A stretch of DNA of 64,000 bases from G963422445 sp963422445 (GTDB taxonomy: Bacteria > Pseudomonadota > Alphaproteobacteria > Thalassobaculales > Thalassobaculaceae), in contig OY729512.2 in assembly GCA_963422445.2 (NCBI GenBank), forward strand, positions 992,001 through 1,056,000, written 5' to 3'. The notes beneath the pieces are model-generated. The model saw only the letters and a program-made list of their open reading frames with translations. It was not told the origin of the DNA and did no database searches. Positions within the stretch are counted from its first letter, which is position 1. Each line of letters starts with the position of its first letter. A program made the translations under genes and the position numbers. Shown here piece by piece: positions 39,365 through 47,703 of this stretch.

Positions 39365-40415
39365 ACCGCTTATGCAGATGGTTCCGGTTCGATCAACATG
39401 CTGTAGGTAAGGGGTTGTGCATTGGTGGCGAGGCGGAAGAGCGAGCGGAAAGCATCGTGGCGGGTTTTGCGGCGGTTGAAGCGAAAGACGAATTCATCAA
39501 GATAGGCCTGCAGATGCTTACGGCGCAGCCCGTGGTAGACGCCTCGCGCCCATCCTTTGAGGTTGGAGAAGACTTGGTGGATCCACGGCAGGACGAGGTG
39601 AGCGGCGGTCTTCCCGACGCCATGGACATTGTGGCGATCGGCGGGGACCGCAGCGTCGCCGGACCAGCCGTCGGTTTTCGCGATGGCGTCGGGACCGGCG
39701 GCGGTTTCGACGAAGTGTCCGAGGTCGGCGGCGCCGTAGGAGGAGATGTCGGCCAGCCTCAGGCGGCCCGGGATGTTTCCGTCCCCGAGTTCGATGGCGC
39801 CGACGATGAGCATCTTGCCGTCGTGGCTGCGTCCTTGCCCTCCGGTGGGAGGATCGTCTTTGGTCCGGAATGGACGGTTAGCCTCGTCGATGTCCACCAG
39901 GCCCGACAACGGGTTACGCTCGGGCTCGACCATGCTGGCGCGCAGCTTATGGGCGAGCAGCCAGGCGCTGCGGTAAGAGCCGATAGCGAGCTGTTTCCGG
40001 AGCTGCAGGGCAGAGATGCCGTTGGAGTGGGTCGCCATCAGGTCGGCGGCCCAGAACCAGACGGTGAGCGGCAGCTTGCTGGCGTGCAGGATCGTCCCGG
40101 CCGTCACCGAGGTCTGCCGGCGGCAGCCGGTGCACTCGAAGGTGTGTGCTTTTCTGCGCAGCGCCCATCCTTTTTCATGGCCGCACGTGGGACAGACGAA
40201 GCCGTCCGGCCAGCGCATTTCGATCAGCCAGGCGGCGCAAGCGTCATCGTCCGGGACCATGTGCTGGAAAGCGAGGAGGCTGTCGGGGACCTGTTTCATG
40301 TGGGGGGTCCGTCGGCAGGAATGTATCGGGAGCATTCCACCCGCTCCTCCGCCCTAACCTCAACCTCAACATCTGGTGGCAAACTCTCGAGACCGGAGCC
40401 ATGTGCATAAGCGGT
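39365..40415 (-). mobile_element. IS1595-family element C, intact
   Basis: 1051 bp bounded by ACCGCTTATGCAGATGGTTC on the left and GAGCCATGTGCATAAGCGGT on the right, with perfect 8-bp duplications TTTCTGAA at 39357-39364 and 40416-40423. The same terminal repeats bound the 110-bp MITEs at 55538-55647 and 62301-62410, so this is their likely autonomous partner. Confidence 0.95.
39370..40299 (-). CDS. IS1595-family transposase, intact
   Basis: 309 residues from ATG 40299 (MKQVPDSLLAFQHMVPDDDA). The zinc ribbon is FVCPTCGHEKGWALRR with FECTGCRRQTSVTAG; TKLPL-type motif SKLPLTVWFWAADLMATHSN; the first acidic motif GLVDIDEANRPF; the second AKTDGWSGD; and the third region HQVFSNLKGWARGVYHGLRR, ending YLDEFVFRFNRR. 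It is unbroken. ATG choice rests on homologous starts; an upstream extension to 40335 exists. Confidence 0.92.
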   Translation of the reverse strand: MKQVPDSLLAFQHMVPDDDACAAWLIEMRWPDGFVCPTCGHEKGWALRRKAHTFECTGCRRQTSVTAGTILHASKLPLTVWFWAADLMATHSNGISALQLRKQLAIGSYRSAWLLAHKLRASMVEPERNPLSGLVDIDEANRPFRTKDDPPTGGQGRSHDGKMLIVGAIELGDGNIPGRLRLADISSYGAADLGHFVETAAGPDAIAKTDGWSGDAAVPADRHNVHGVGKTAAHLVLPWIHQVFSNLKGWARGVYHGLRRKHLQAYLDEFVFRFNRRKTRHDAFRSLFRLATNAQPLTYSMLIEPEPSA

Positions 40416-40599
40416 TTTCTGAATATGGACTTCAACGACTGAAAAATGCCTTGCTTGGCTGCGCCCTGACCTTCCGTTTTGCGGGATCTGTCCGCGCAAC
40501 CGTAGGCGGTGCGACGCCGACGGTCTAGCACTTGCGTCGCGGTAATGGCTATGCCAGAGGGTGGCAGATTCCTGAAACGAGAAGGGCTGACAGGGGATC

Positions 40600-41388
40600 A
40601 TGACAACGGCACGACCCAGACAGGCGATGCTGATCACCGGTGCAGCCCGGCGCATCGGCGCGATCATGGCGCGATCCATGGCGGCCGATGGCTGGTTCAT
40701 CTGCATCCATTGCAACACGGCACGGCAAGAGGCGGACGCGTTGCTTGCCGAAATCGAAGCCGGAGGCGGCTCCGGCCTGGTCATGGTTCAAGATCTCGCC
40801 GACCCGGCAGCGCCGCATAAACTCGTACAGGCTGTCGTCAAACAGGCGCCACCATTGACGGTTCTGGTCAACAACGCGTCCTTGTTCGCATTTGACGATG
40901 TCACCACAGTGACAGCAGACGCGCTCGACCGGAACCATGCTGTCAATCTTCGGACGCCGGTACTGCTGAGCCAAGCCTTTCATGCACAACTACCGGCCTT
41001 GCAGACTGGCTGCATTGTCAACATGCTGGATAACAAGGTTTTTGCGGTCAATCCCGATTATCTTTCCTATACGATAAGCAAGTTTGCCCTGCATGGCGCC
41101 ACGCAGGCTCTGGCGCAGGCGCTTGGACCGCGGATCCGGGTTAACGGTATCGCCCCGGGAATAACGTTGGCGAGCGATGGACAGGATCAGGAGAGCTTCG
41201 AACGCGGACAGTCAATGAGCCCGCTCGGGCGGGTTTCCTCGCCGGAGGATATCGTACAGGCCATGCGGTTCATATTGGCGACATCTACGCTCAACGGTCA
41301 CGTCATCGTCATTGATGGTGGGCAGAATCTGCAAAAGTTCCCGCGCGATGTTGCCTTCATGCCTCATACCAAACCAGCCAGGAACTAA
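40600..41388 (+). CDS. short-chain reductase of the FolM/pteridine reductase (PTR1) type
   Basis: 262 residues from ATG 40600. NADP-binding motif TGAARRIGAIMARSMA with two arginines; VLVNNASLFAFDD; and the active site MLDNKVFAVNPDYLSYTISK, in which the usual catalytic Ser is replaced by Asp 13 residues before the Tyr, with Lys four after it. This Asp-Tyr-Lys triad is that of pteridine reductase 1 and FolM, which reduce dihydropterins such as dihydromonapterin or dihydrofolate. The next gene, 10 bases on, is a FolB/FolX-like protein, which supports a pterin role. General SDR activity is the alternative. Confidence 0.85.
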   Translation: MTTARPRQAMLITGAARRIGAIMARSMAADGWFICIHCNTARQEADALLAEIEAGGGSGLVMVQDLADPAAPHKLVQAVVKQAPPLTVLVNNASLFAFDDVTTVTADALDRNHAVNLRTPVLLSQAFHAQLPALQTGCIVNMLDNKVFAVNPDYLSYTISKFALHGATQALAQALGPRIRVNGIAPGITLASDGQDQESFERGQSMSPLGRVSSPEDIVQAMRFILATSTLNGHVIVIDGGQNLQKFPRDVAFMPHTKPARN

Positions 41389-41398
41389 TTGGTGCTTC

Positions 41399-41773
41399 AT
41401 GCCCGTCATATCAACGACGCTATTTCTTGACGACCATGCGATCGAAGTCGATATCGGGATCCATGACTTCGAGAAGGCCAAGCCTCAGCGGATACTGGTC
41501 TCCGTCGAACTGGACATCGACACGACTGAAGAGATATCTTTCGATAACATTGCCTCGGTGCTTGACTATGATTTTCTGCGCCGCGAAATCCACGACTTGA
41601 TCAGCGGCCGGCGTTTCAATCTTCAGGAGGTGCTGTGCCGGGAGATAGTTGCAATCGTGGCACGCCGCCCCGAAGTTCGCGCAGCAATCGTCTCAACCCG
41701 CAAACCTGATGTCTATGCGGACAGCGCGGCAGTCGGTGTCCGCATGCAGTACCGGCGTGACGTTAGCGACTGA
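41399..41773 (+). CDS. folB: dihydroneopterin aldolase / epimerase family protein
   Basis: 124 residues from ATG 41399. T-fold protein with the conserved Glu in IGIHDFEKAKPQRILVSV, Tyr in SVLDYDFLRREI and the catalytic Lys in STRKPDVYADSAAVGV. FolB cleaves dihydroneopterin to hydroxymethyl-dihydropterin in folate synthesis; FolX epimerises the triphosphate. The adjacent FolM-like gene makes either possible. It is convergent with the radical SAM gene. Confidence 0.85.
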   Translation: MPVISTTLFLDDHAIEVDIGIHDFEKAKPQRILVSVELDIDTTEEISFDNIASVLDYDFLRREIHDLISGRRFNLQEVLCREIVAIVARRPEVRAAIVSTRKPDVYADSAAVGVRMQYRRDVSD

Positions 41774-41823
41774 AACACGGACTGCCGGTTGTTCTCCGAA
41801 TGAAACGCCATCGTCCGGCACCA

Positions 41824-42771
41824 TCACGCACAGGACGCACCACCAAGAACGCAAAACTGGGCGCAATGCGGATGATTGAGTTGCACCCGGTGGGCGGCGC
41901 CGGTCAGCGTGTTGCCGAGTTCGAATTGCGGGTCGTAAGGCAAGAGCGTGCAAGCGACGACAGCCGGACGGACATCACCCTTCCGCTGTACCACCATGCG
42001 CGCTGTTGCACACATCTGCGCTTCCGGCGAAACCGAGAGTAATGTCCAGCATCTGGTTGTAATTTCTGGCACATCAGCAGTTTCATCCATTTCCGGAAAG
42101 ATCACGAGGTCCACCGGGTTCGTCGAATCGATGGAAATATCGTGTTCGCTTAACAGACGCCGGAATCCGGCTCGCAAGGCGGCTTCAGGTTCGCCTGTCA
42201 TGTTGCGGCTGGCGACATTGATCGTGAAATCGTTTTGGCCCAGCCACCGGAGGCCCCGGATCATTGGCTCCCATGTCCGTGGTCCCCGCTCGTTTTCATG
42301 AACGGTGCGGGTGTAATGGTCTATGGAGACCCGAATGATGAGCCTTTCGCCGTACGCTTCCTGCAGTTCCAGCAGGGCGGCGCGTTTGTGCCACATCGGC
42401 AGCATGGCGTTGGTCAGCACAATCGCGTCATGGCCGCGGTCCAGCGCATCGGCAAGCATCGAGATGAAGTCGGGATTCATGAACGGTTCGCCGCCCGTGA
42501 ACCCGATCAGAGAGGTCCCGAGTCTGTGATCAGCGATTTCATCGAGGTAAGCCGCAACTTCCTGCTTGCTGATGTAAACCAGCTGATCGTTGCGCGGTGA
42601 GGACTCCATATAGCAGTTCGCGCATGCGATATTGCAGACAGTGCCGGTGTTAACCCAAAGCGTATTGAGCGCTTGCAGGTCGACAAAAGCGCGCGCCTCG
42701 CCGGTTGCCGTGATTCCGGGATTCTGGAATTTTCCAGGCGCCAGCTTTCGATTCTCCTCGATTGCCGTCAT
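41824..42771 (-). CDS. radical SAM protein of unknown substrate
   Basis: 315 residues from ATG 42771, just after AAGGAG; the open frame further upstream runs through the tRNA gene. The cluster motif is CNIACANCYMESSP, followed by GFTGGEPFMNPDFI, IRVSIDHYTRTVHENERGPR and FPEMDETADVPEI. Near the C-terminus six further cysteines (CWTLL, QMCAT, VACTLLPYD, HCAQFCVLGGASC) resemble the auxiliary-cluster region of SPASM-like enzymes. No peptide substrate or partner is visible nearby. I recognise the family as widespread in alphaproteobacteria but know of no established function. Confidence 0.85.
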   Translation of the reverse strand: MTAIEENRKLAPGKFQNPGITATGEARAFVDLQALNTLWVNTGTVCNIACANCYMESSPRNDQLVYISKQEVAAYLDEIADHRLGTSLIGFTGGEPFMNPDFISMLADALDRGHDAIVLTNAMLPMWHKRAALLELQEAYGERLIIRVSIDHYTRTVHENERGPRTWEPMIRGLRWLGQNDFTINVASRNMTGEPEAALRAGFRRLLSEHDISIDSTNPVDLVIFPEMDETADVPEITTRCWTLLSVSPEAQMCATARMVVQRKGDVRPAVVACTLLPYDPQFELGNTLTGAAHRVQLNHPHCAQFCVLGGASCA

Positions 42772-42909
42772 CTCCTTATCTCTGCGAAGCCCTTTTTTTT
42801 TGCAATGGCCGATCCGCCGTGATCCAGAATAGCCGCGACCGCGGTTGCATTCGAAACCGACTACCCCCGGAAGCGTGGCTAGCATAATCACGCCGAATTC
42901 TGGAGGTTT

Positions 42910-42999
42910 TGGCGGTGGGGGTGGGATTCGAACCCACGGTGGGCTCACACCCACAACGGTTTTCGAGACCGCCCCGTTCGACCACTCCGGCACCCCACC
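42910..42999 (-). tRNA. tRNA-Ser (CGA)
   Basis: The minus strand folds as a class II tRNA: acceptor GGTGGGG/CCCCACC, discriminator G and encoded CCA at 42910-42912; anticodon loop CTCGAAA giving CGA (42963-42965); a long variable arm (GTGGGTGTGAGCCCAC); T-loop GTTCGAATCC. It reads UCG codons. It lies 138 bases upstream of the radical SAM gene in the same direction. Confidence 0.96.
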
Positions 43000-43049
43000 T
43001 CTAGCGATAACGATCAAGTATTTTACAGTCTTGCTACATCGTCGCCAAC

Positions 43050-43242
43050 CGATTTCTTGAAAACGCATTACCGCTGGTCACTGATGGTGACCAAAATCCG
43101 GCAGAGCTGACCAGTTCGCCGTTCAGCAAGATCACGATCGATCGTGACAAGAGATCAATTGTCGGGATAAACGCACGAGCGGTTGCCCCGATGACCCATG
43201 GCGTCGCAAGTCCGACCCAGCCCTATTCCGAACGCATTGAGC
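43050..43242 (+). other. possible gene fragment cut by IS630-b
   Basis: A plus-strand frame without start reads NPAELTSSPFSKITIDRDKR, then SIVGINARAVAPMTHGVASP and TQPYSERIE before the TA where IS630-b copy 2 begins. It looks like real protein sequence, but I cannot place it and no continuation is seen beyond the IS elements at 45276. Confidence 0.35.
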
Positions 43243-43244
43243 TA

Positions 43245-44422
43245 GTGTCCTGATTCCAAAGTTCGTACCGTTATGATGTTGCGGCTGCAGCGGTTTCGAG
43301 GGTCCTGAGGCAGAAGCGCTTGATGGACGCCAGGATTTCATCGGCTGTCTTGTGCCAGCGGAAGGGCTTGGGGTCCTCGTTGACGGTGTCGATGTACCCG
43401 GTGATCGCCTGCTCCAGCTCGACGGTCGATCGGTGAACCCCGCGCCGGATCTGCTTCTCTGTCAGATCGGCGAAGAAGCGCTCGACTTGGTTGAGCCACG
43501 AGGCAGAGGTCGGGGTGACGTGAACATGCCAGCGCGGTCGCCGGGCGAACCCGTCGCGGATCGTCTTCGTCTTGTGGGTCGAGTAGTTGTCCATGACGAT
43601 GTGGATCTCGAGGTCGGGCGGCACGTTGGCCTCGACGTGATCCAGGAACTTGCGGAACTCCACGCTGCGGTGGCGCCGATAGCACTGTCCGATGACCTTG
43701 CCTGTGGCGACGTCAAGGGCTGCGAAGAGCGAGGTCGTGCCGTTGCGCTTGTAATCGTGAGTGCGCCGCTCGACCTGCCCCGGGCGCAGCGGCAGCAGCG
43801 GCTGGGTGCGATCGAGGGCCTGAACCTGCGATTTCTCGTCCACGCAGAGGACCATGGCATGCTGCGGCGGGTCCACGTAGAGCCCCACGATGTCGCGCGT
43901 CTTGTCCACGAAGTAGGGGTCTGCCGAGAGCTTGAAGGTCTCGCTCCTGTGCGGCTGAAGGGAAAAGGCTCGCCAGATGCGATTGACCGTCGACGGCGCA
44001 TACCCCGTCGCCTGCGCCATCGAGCGCGTGCTCCATTGGGTCGCGTCACGAGGCTTCTCCTCAAGCGTCTTGCGCACCACCTCGGCCACGGCGGCGTCAT
44101 CGATGCGCCGGGGACGGCCGGAGCGCGGCTCGTCGTCAAGCCCGTCAAGACGATGCTCTGCGAAGCGATTGCGTCACTTCCTGGCGGTCTGGCTGGTCAC
44201 GCCCAGCACGCTCCCAATCTGCACATTGGTAAGCCCTTCGGCCGCCAGCAGCACGATGTGCGCCCGATCGGACAGGCCTCGCCAGACTTTGCGCCCGCGC
44301 GCCAGCCGCTCAAGCTCGTTGCGCTCGTCCGCGCTCAGCTTGATCTCCACCGAAAGTCGCATCACCATGCCCCCCGAATCGACACCACCCCCTTAACAAT
44401 ACGAACTTTGCGTACAGGACAC
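43245..44422 (-). mobile_element. IS630-b element, copy 2
   Basis: 1178 bp, same ends as copy 1, in opposite orientation, flanked by TA at 43243-43244 and 44423-44424. The right-hand TA is shared with the left end of IS5 copy C, so the two elements abut. Confidence 0.93.
43271..44368 (-). pseudogene. IS630-family transposase copy 2, nonsense mutation
   Basis: Identical in layout to the intact copy at 37763-38857, but the tryptophan codon after SQTARK is TGA (about 44171-44173), truncating the protein to 64 residues. The downstream frame continues clean to 43271 with [28 protein letters not shown] and [15 protein letters not shown]. It carries RTHDYKRN, the form without the small deletion of copy 1. 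Confidence 0.9.
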
Positions 44423-44424
44423 TA

Positions 44425-45274
44425 GATAGTGTCGTCACGAGTGATGTATCATCTATACCTGCTCTGTCGATATGACTGGATTGCTCATGGAGGCGACTGA
44501 TGGGATTGGCTCATCGACGTCACGACATCTCGGACAGGGTTTGGCGTTTGTTGGAGCCTCATCTGTCTGGCCGAGCGGGAAGCCGGGGTGGAGTGGCACA
44601 GGATAATCGACGGTTCTTTGACGCGGTCCTCCGGATTCTGCGCACCGGCGCCCCCTGGCGTGATGTGCCGCCAGACTATGGAGACTGGAAAAATACCCAT
44701 CGCCGGTTCTGCCGTTGGTGGGACACGGGGGTCTGGGAGGCGTTACTGGAGCCTCTGGTGGATGAGCCGGACGATGAGTGGCTGATGATTAACGCCAGTC
44801 ATCTCAAGGTGCATCCCCATGCGAGCGGTGCGGTCGGTGGCCATCAGGCGATGGATCGCACAAAAGGGGGCTGAACACGAAGCTGCACCTGGCTGTGGAT
44901 GCGCATGGGATGCTGGTCCGGACGTTGGTGACCGAGGGGACCGCAGCAGATTGTCGTCAAGCGGTCGATTTGATTGAAGGGATCGATGCCGAGTATTTGT
45001 TGGCAGACAAGGCCTATGACACGAATGCCATCCTGTCTTATTGTGAGGAGCATGGAGTCATTGCGGTGGTTCCGCCGAAGCGCAACCGCCAGCACCCTGG
45101 AGCGTATGATGTCCATCTCTAACCGGCACCGGCATTTGGTGGAGAACGCCTTTCCGTGGCTCAAGCGTCGGCGTGGGATTGCCACGCGATACGCCAGGAA
45201 TGCCGCATCGTTTCTTGCCGCGGTGCAGATCCGATGTCTGGCACTCTGGGCCGGTATTTCGTGACGACACTATC
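44425..45274 (+). mobile_element. IS5-family (IS427 group) element, copy C
   Basis: 850 bp with ends GATAGTGTCGTCACGAG and CGTGACGACACTATC, flanked by TA (44423-44424 and 45275-45276). More diverged from copies A and B than these are from each other. Confidence 0.9.
44500..45264 (+). pseudogene. IS5-family transposase copy C, frameshifted in orfB
   Basis: orfA (44500-44874) is intact up to the AAAAGGGGGC slip site. orfB begins normally (HLAVDAHGMLVRTLVT, LLADKAYDTNAIL) but an extra A after GATGTCCATCTCT creates TAA at 45120-45122; the remaining RHLVENAFPWLKRRRGIATR is in another frame. Diverged and inactive. Confidence 0.85.
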
Positions 45275-45276
45275 TA

Positions 45277-45590
45277 GAACCTGCAGTCTCGCACCGTTCA
45301 ATGCGAGCCCCACAGGAAACCAACTAAGGTGATCCCATGCCAAATCACTTAGGGAACCTCTGAAAAACTCCATCGCTCCCTGTTTGAAGTATTTTGAACT
45401 TCGAAAAATCAATCAGTTATCATCGATTCCAGAACCCGATTAAGGGTTTTCAAAGATTCCTGAGGAATAAATCAGACCTTACCTTAGCGTGAGATCAGCT
45501 TGGGGCCGTATGCTGCTCGGGTTCCGCAAATCCTTGTACCGTGATAGAAGACCATGCCGCCCCGCAGACTATCGGAATTGAGACGCACTG
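45277..45590. other. no recognisable gene
   Basis: AT-richer intergenic DNA between IS5 copy C and the broken nuclease gene. No motif, RNA or open frame with support was found. Confidence 0.5.
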
Positions 45591-45775
45591 ATGTCATGTG
45601 TTCAGAAATTCGTGAGTTGGCACGCAAGATGGCGAGGTCGGAGCCAGGTTCTTGGTTCGCTGACCGCCTTATGGTGTCTTGTTCTTTTGGCGGTACTGGT
45701 CTCTGCAAACACTACCGTAGCCGAGACTTGGCGCGGCTTGACCGTAGCGCCCGAGGCTCGTTGCTCGCCCTATAA

Positions 45776-46997
45776 TACCAAACGCAAGTCATATGAACCG
45801 ATACAGTGAGGCATCGGGATCAGCACGATGGGGCTACGGCCCAGCTGCGCCGGGTCGTATTGGTGATGACGTCGGGCTGGTCGGTCAGCCATTGCCACCC
45901 CGTCCAGCAGGCGTCCCTCAGGGCGGAGACATCCTTGAACACGCGGTTGGCGAAGCGGTTCGATTTCAGGAACAGAATGATCTGCTCCATCGGATTGAGT
46001 TCCGGACTGTAGGGCGGCAGATGCACGCGCGTCAGGTTGGGGGGAACGAGAAGGTCGCCCGAGCGATGCCAGCCCGCCCCGTCCAGCACAATCACGCCGT
46101 GCGCACCCGGCGCCACGGCCGCGCCGATCGCCGCCAGATGCTCGTTCATCGACGCCGTGTTCGCCCTGTCCGCCACGTGGGCGATGCCGACGCCGCGCTC
46201 TGCGCAGGTGGCGCCGAACAGATAGACGTAGCCATAGCGATGGTCGCGCACGATGCGCGGACGCTGCTTCCCATTCGCCCAGACCCGTGTCGTCATCCCC
46301 TTCTGGCCGATGCGCGCTTCGTCCTGGAACCAGATTTCTATCGGACCCGCCAGCGCCTCAGAGCTGAGCGCCGACGTCAACTGTGCCTCGAACTCCGCCA
46401 CGAACGACCTCTGCCGCTCCGCGTCGGCTTTGGGGTGGACCGGCCGCCCCGAGACAAAGCGAAACCCGGCCCTTCGGAGCATCATACGGGCACCGCTCTC
46501 CGTATAGATGACCCCGAAGGCCTCCTCGATTTTCCGTACGATGTCCTGAACGCGCCAGCGCGTCACACCGTCCCGCTCAAGCTCGGGACCCGCCTCGATC
46601 CAGGCGCCGATCTCGGCGATCTGCGCGTCCGTCAACCGGCCCTCGCTCCCGCCGCGCGGGAGATCCGCGAGGCCGTCGAAGCCCTCCGTGTTGTAGCGCA
46701 ACACCCAGTCGCGCAGGATTTGAAGCTCCATGCCCTGCGCCCGAGCCGCCTCCGTGCGAGACGCACCCTCCATGATCATGGCGAGCGCACGCGCGCGCGA
46801 CGCTTGCTTCGCGTCCCCGCAGTGCCTCGAAAGCGCGTGGAGCTCGTCCGCTGTGTGTGCCGTCCAGGTTATCGGCGTTGCCGCACTCATCGTCATCCTC
46901 CGGCGCTGGTGAGTCGATCACCACAGTCTATGTAAGGTCGTCCGGACCGTCACCCCAACATATTGGGATGGTGAGTCAATTTGGAGCGCGCTTGGTA
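45776..46997 (-). mobile_element. IS630-c element inside the nuclease gene
   Basis: The ends TACCAAACGCAAG and GCGCGCTTGGTA form a short inverted pair; TAA is found on both sides (45773-45775 and 46998-47000), and removing the element with one TAA restores CCCTATAACAAG, the codons Pro-Tyr-Asn-Lys of the nuclease. That confirms the borders. Confidence 0.88.
45820..46896 (-). CDS. IS630-family transposase, intact
   Basis: 358 residues: a helix-turn-helix (MIMEGASRTEAARAQGMELQ), LRDWVLRYNTEGFDGLADLP, the winged part and the DDE core (EIWFQDEARIGQKGMTTRVW, HGVIVLDGAGWHRSGDLLVP, HLPPYSPELNPMEQIILFLK). One clean frame. Only distantly similar to the IS630-a and -b transposases. Confidence 0.93.
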   Translation of the reverse strand: MTMSAATPITWTAHTADELHALSRHCGDAKQASRARALAMIMEGASRTEAARAQGMELQILRDWVLRYNTEGFDGLADLPRGGSEGRLTDAQIAEIGAWIEAGPELERDGVTRWRVQDIVRKIEEAFGVIYTESGARMMLRRAGFRFVSGRPVHPKADAERQRSFVAEFEAQLTSALSSEALAGPIEIWFQDEARIGQKGMTTRVWANGKQRPRIVRDHRYGYVYLFGATCAERGVGIAHVADRANTASMNEHLAAIGAAVAPGAHGVIVLDGAGWHRSGDLLVPPNLTRVHLPPYSPELNPMEQIILFLKSNRFANRVFKDVSALRDACWTGWQWLTDQPDVITNTTRRSWAVAPSC

Positions 46998-47703
46998 TAA
47001 CAAGAAACGTGATTATCTCTATCCACAGTCAATCGAACACAAGATCGTGCAAGATCTTGGCCTGATATACGGCCCGTACAGCGGCACCTGCTTCAACTCG
47101 ATACGCCAGACCGACATCGAACACATGATTGCCACGAGCGAGGCCCATGACTCCGGGCTTTGCGCCCGTGACCGGGCCACACGCGCGCGCTTTGCATAGG
47201 ATTTGCGTAACCTGACCCTAGCTGCGCCACACCTGAACCGGCATCAAAAGAAGGGCAAGGATGCAGCCGAATGGATTCCGAAGCACAATCAATGCTGGTT
47301 CGCAGCGCGCGCCGTTGAGGTCCGCCAAGCTTATGGTCTGACGATCGACCGGCGCGAGGCGACCGCTCTGGACGAGATCCTGTCGAACTGCGATAGCACG
47401 GCGCGGGAGCCCATGGTCTGCCGGACCGCACTGGCACCCACTCGAAACGCCGGCGGCGCGCTTGCGCGTTATGACGACAATAGCAACGGCAGGATCACTT
47501 GCGCCGAAGCCCGTCGCCACGGAATTGCGCCGGTGCGCCGAGGTCATCCAGCCTATCGTTACATGTACGATGGAAACCGGGATGGCTTGGTCTGCAAATA
47601 ATCCTGCCTTGGGTGCCCGCAAATCCCCATGTTACCAACATTATGGAGAATCTTCCGGGTCAGACACAGTACGAGCGTGTTTGAGCAACAGCGCTAGTGC
47701 GAG

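Larger units (their letters stand above)
45591..47601 (+). pseudogene. secreted HNH-type nuclease with Excalibur domain, split by IS630-c
   Basis: The 5' part (45591-45775) codes a signal anchor (LTALWCLVLLAVLVSANTTV) and TWRGLTVAPEARCSPYN. After the IS the frame resumes at 46998 with KKRDYLYPQSIEHKIVQDLG, GTCFNSIRQTDIEHMIATSE (DIEH, the HNH-like His region), then a TAG at 47198-47200 where the neighbouring sequence requires a Gln codon (ARFA stop DLRN). It continues NLTLAAPHLNRHQKKGKDAA, EWIPKHNQCWFAARAVEVR and a C-terminal calcium-binding-type end (YDDNSNGRITCAEA, YMYDGNRDGLVCK). Intact relatives are small secreted nucleases of unclear role. Two independent lesions kill it. Confidence 0.85.

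Noticed and set aside
42845..43060. Short plus-strand coding frame over 42.85-43.06 kb
   Set aside because: It lies across the tRNA-Ser gene and has no independent support.
43352..44425. A 357-codon plus-strand open frame
   Set aside because: Antisense to the IS630-b transposase; the same frame appears opposite the intact copy at 37.8-38.8 kb.
45793..46935. A 380-codon plus-strand open frame
   Set aside because: Antisense to the IS630-c transposase; high-GC shadow frame.
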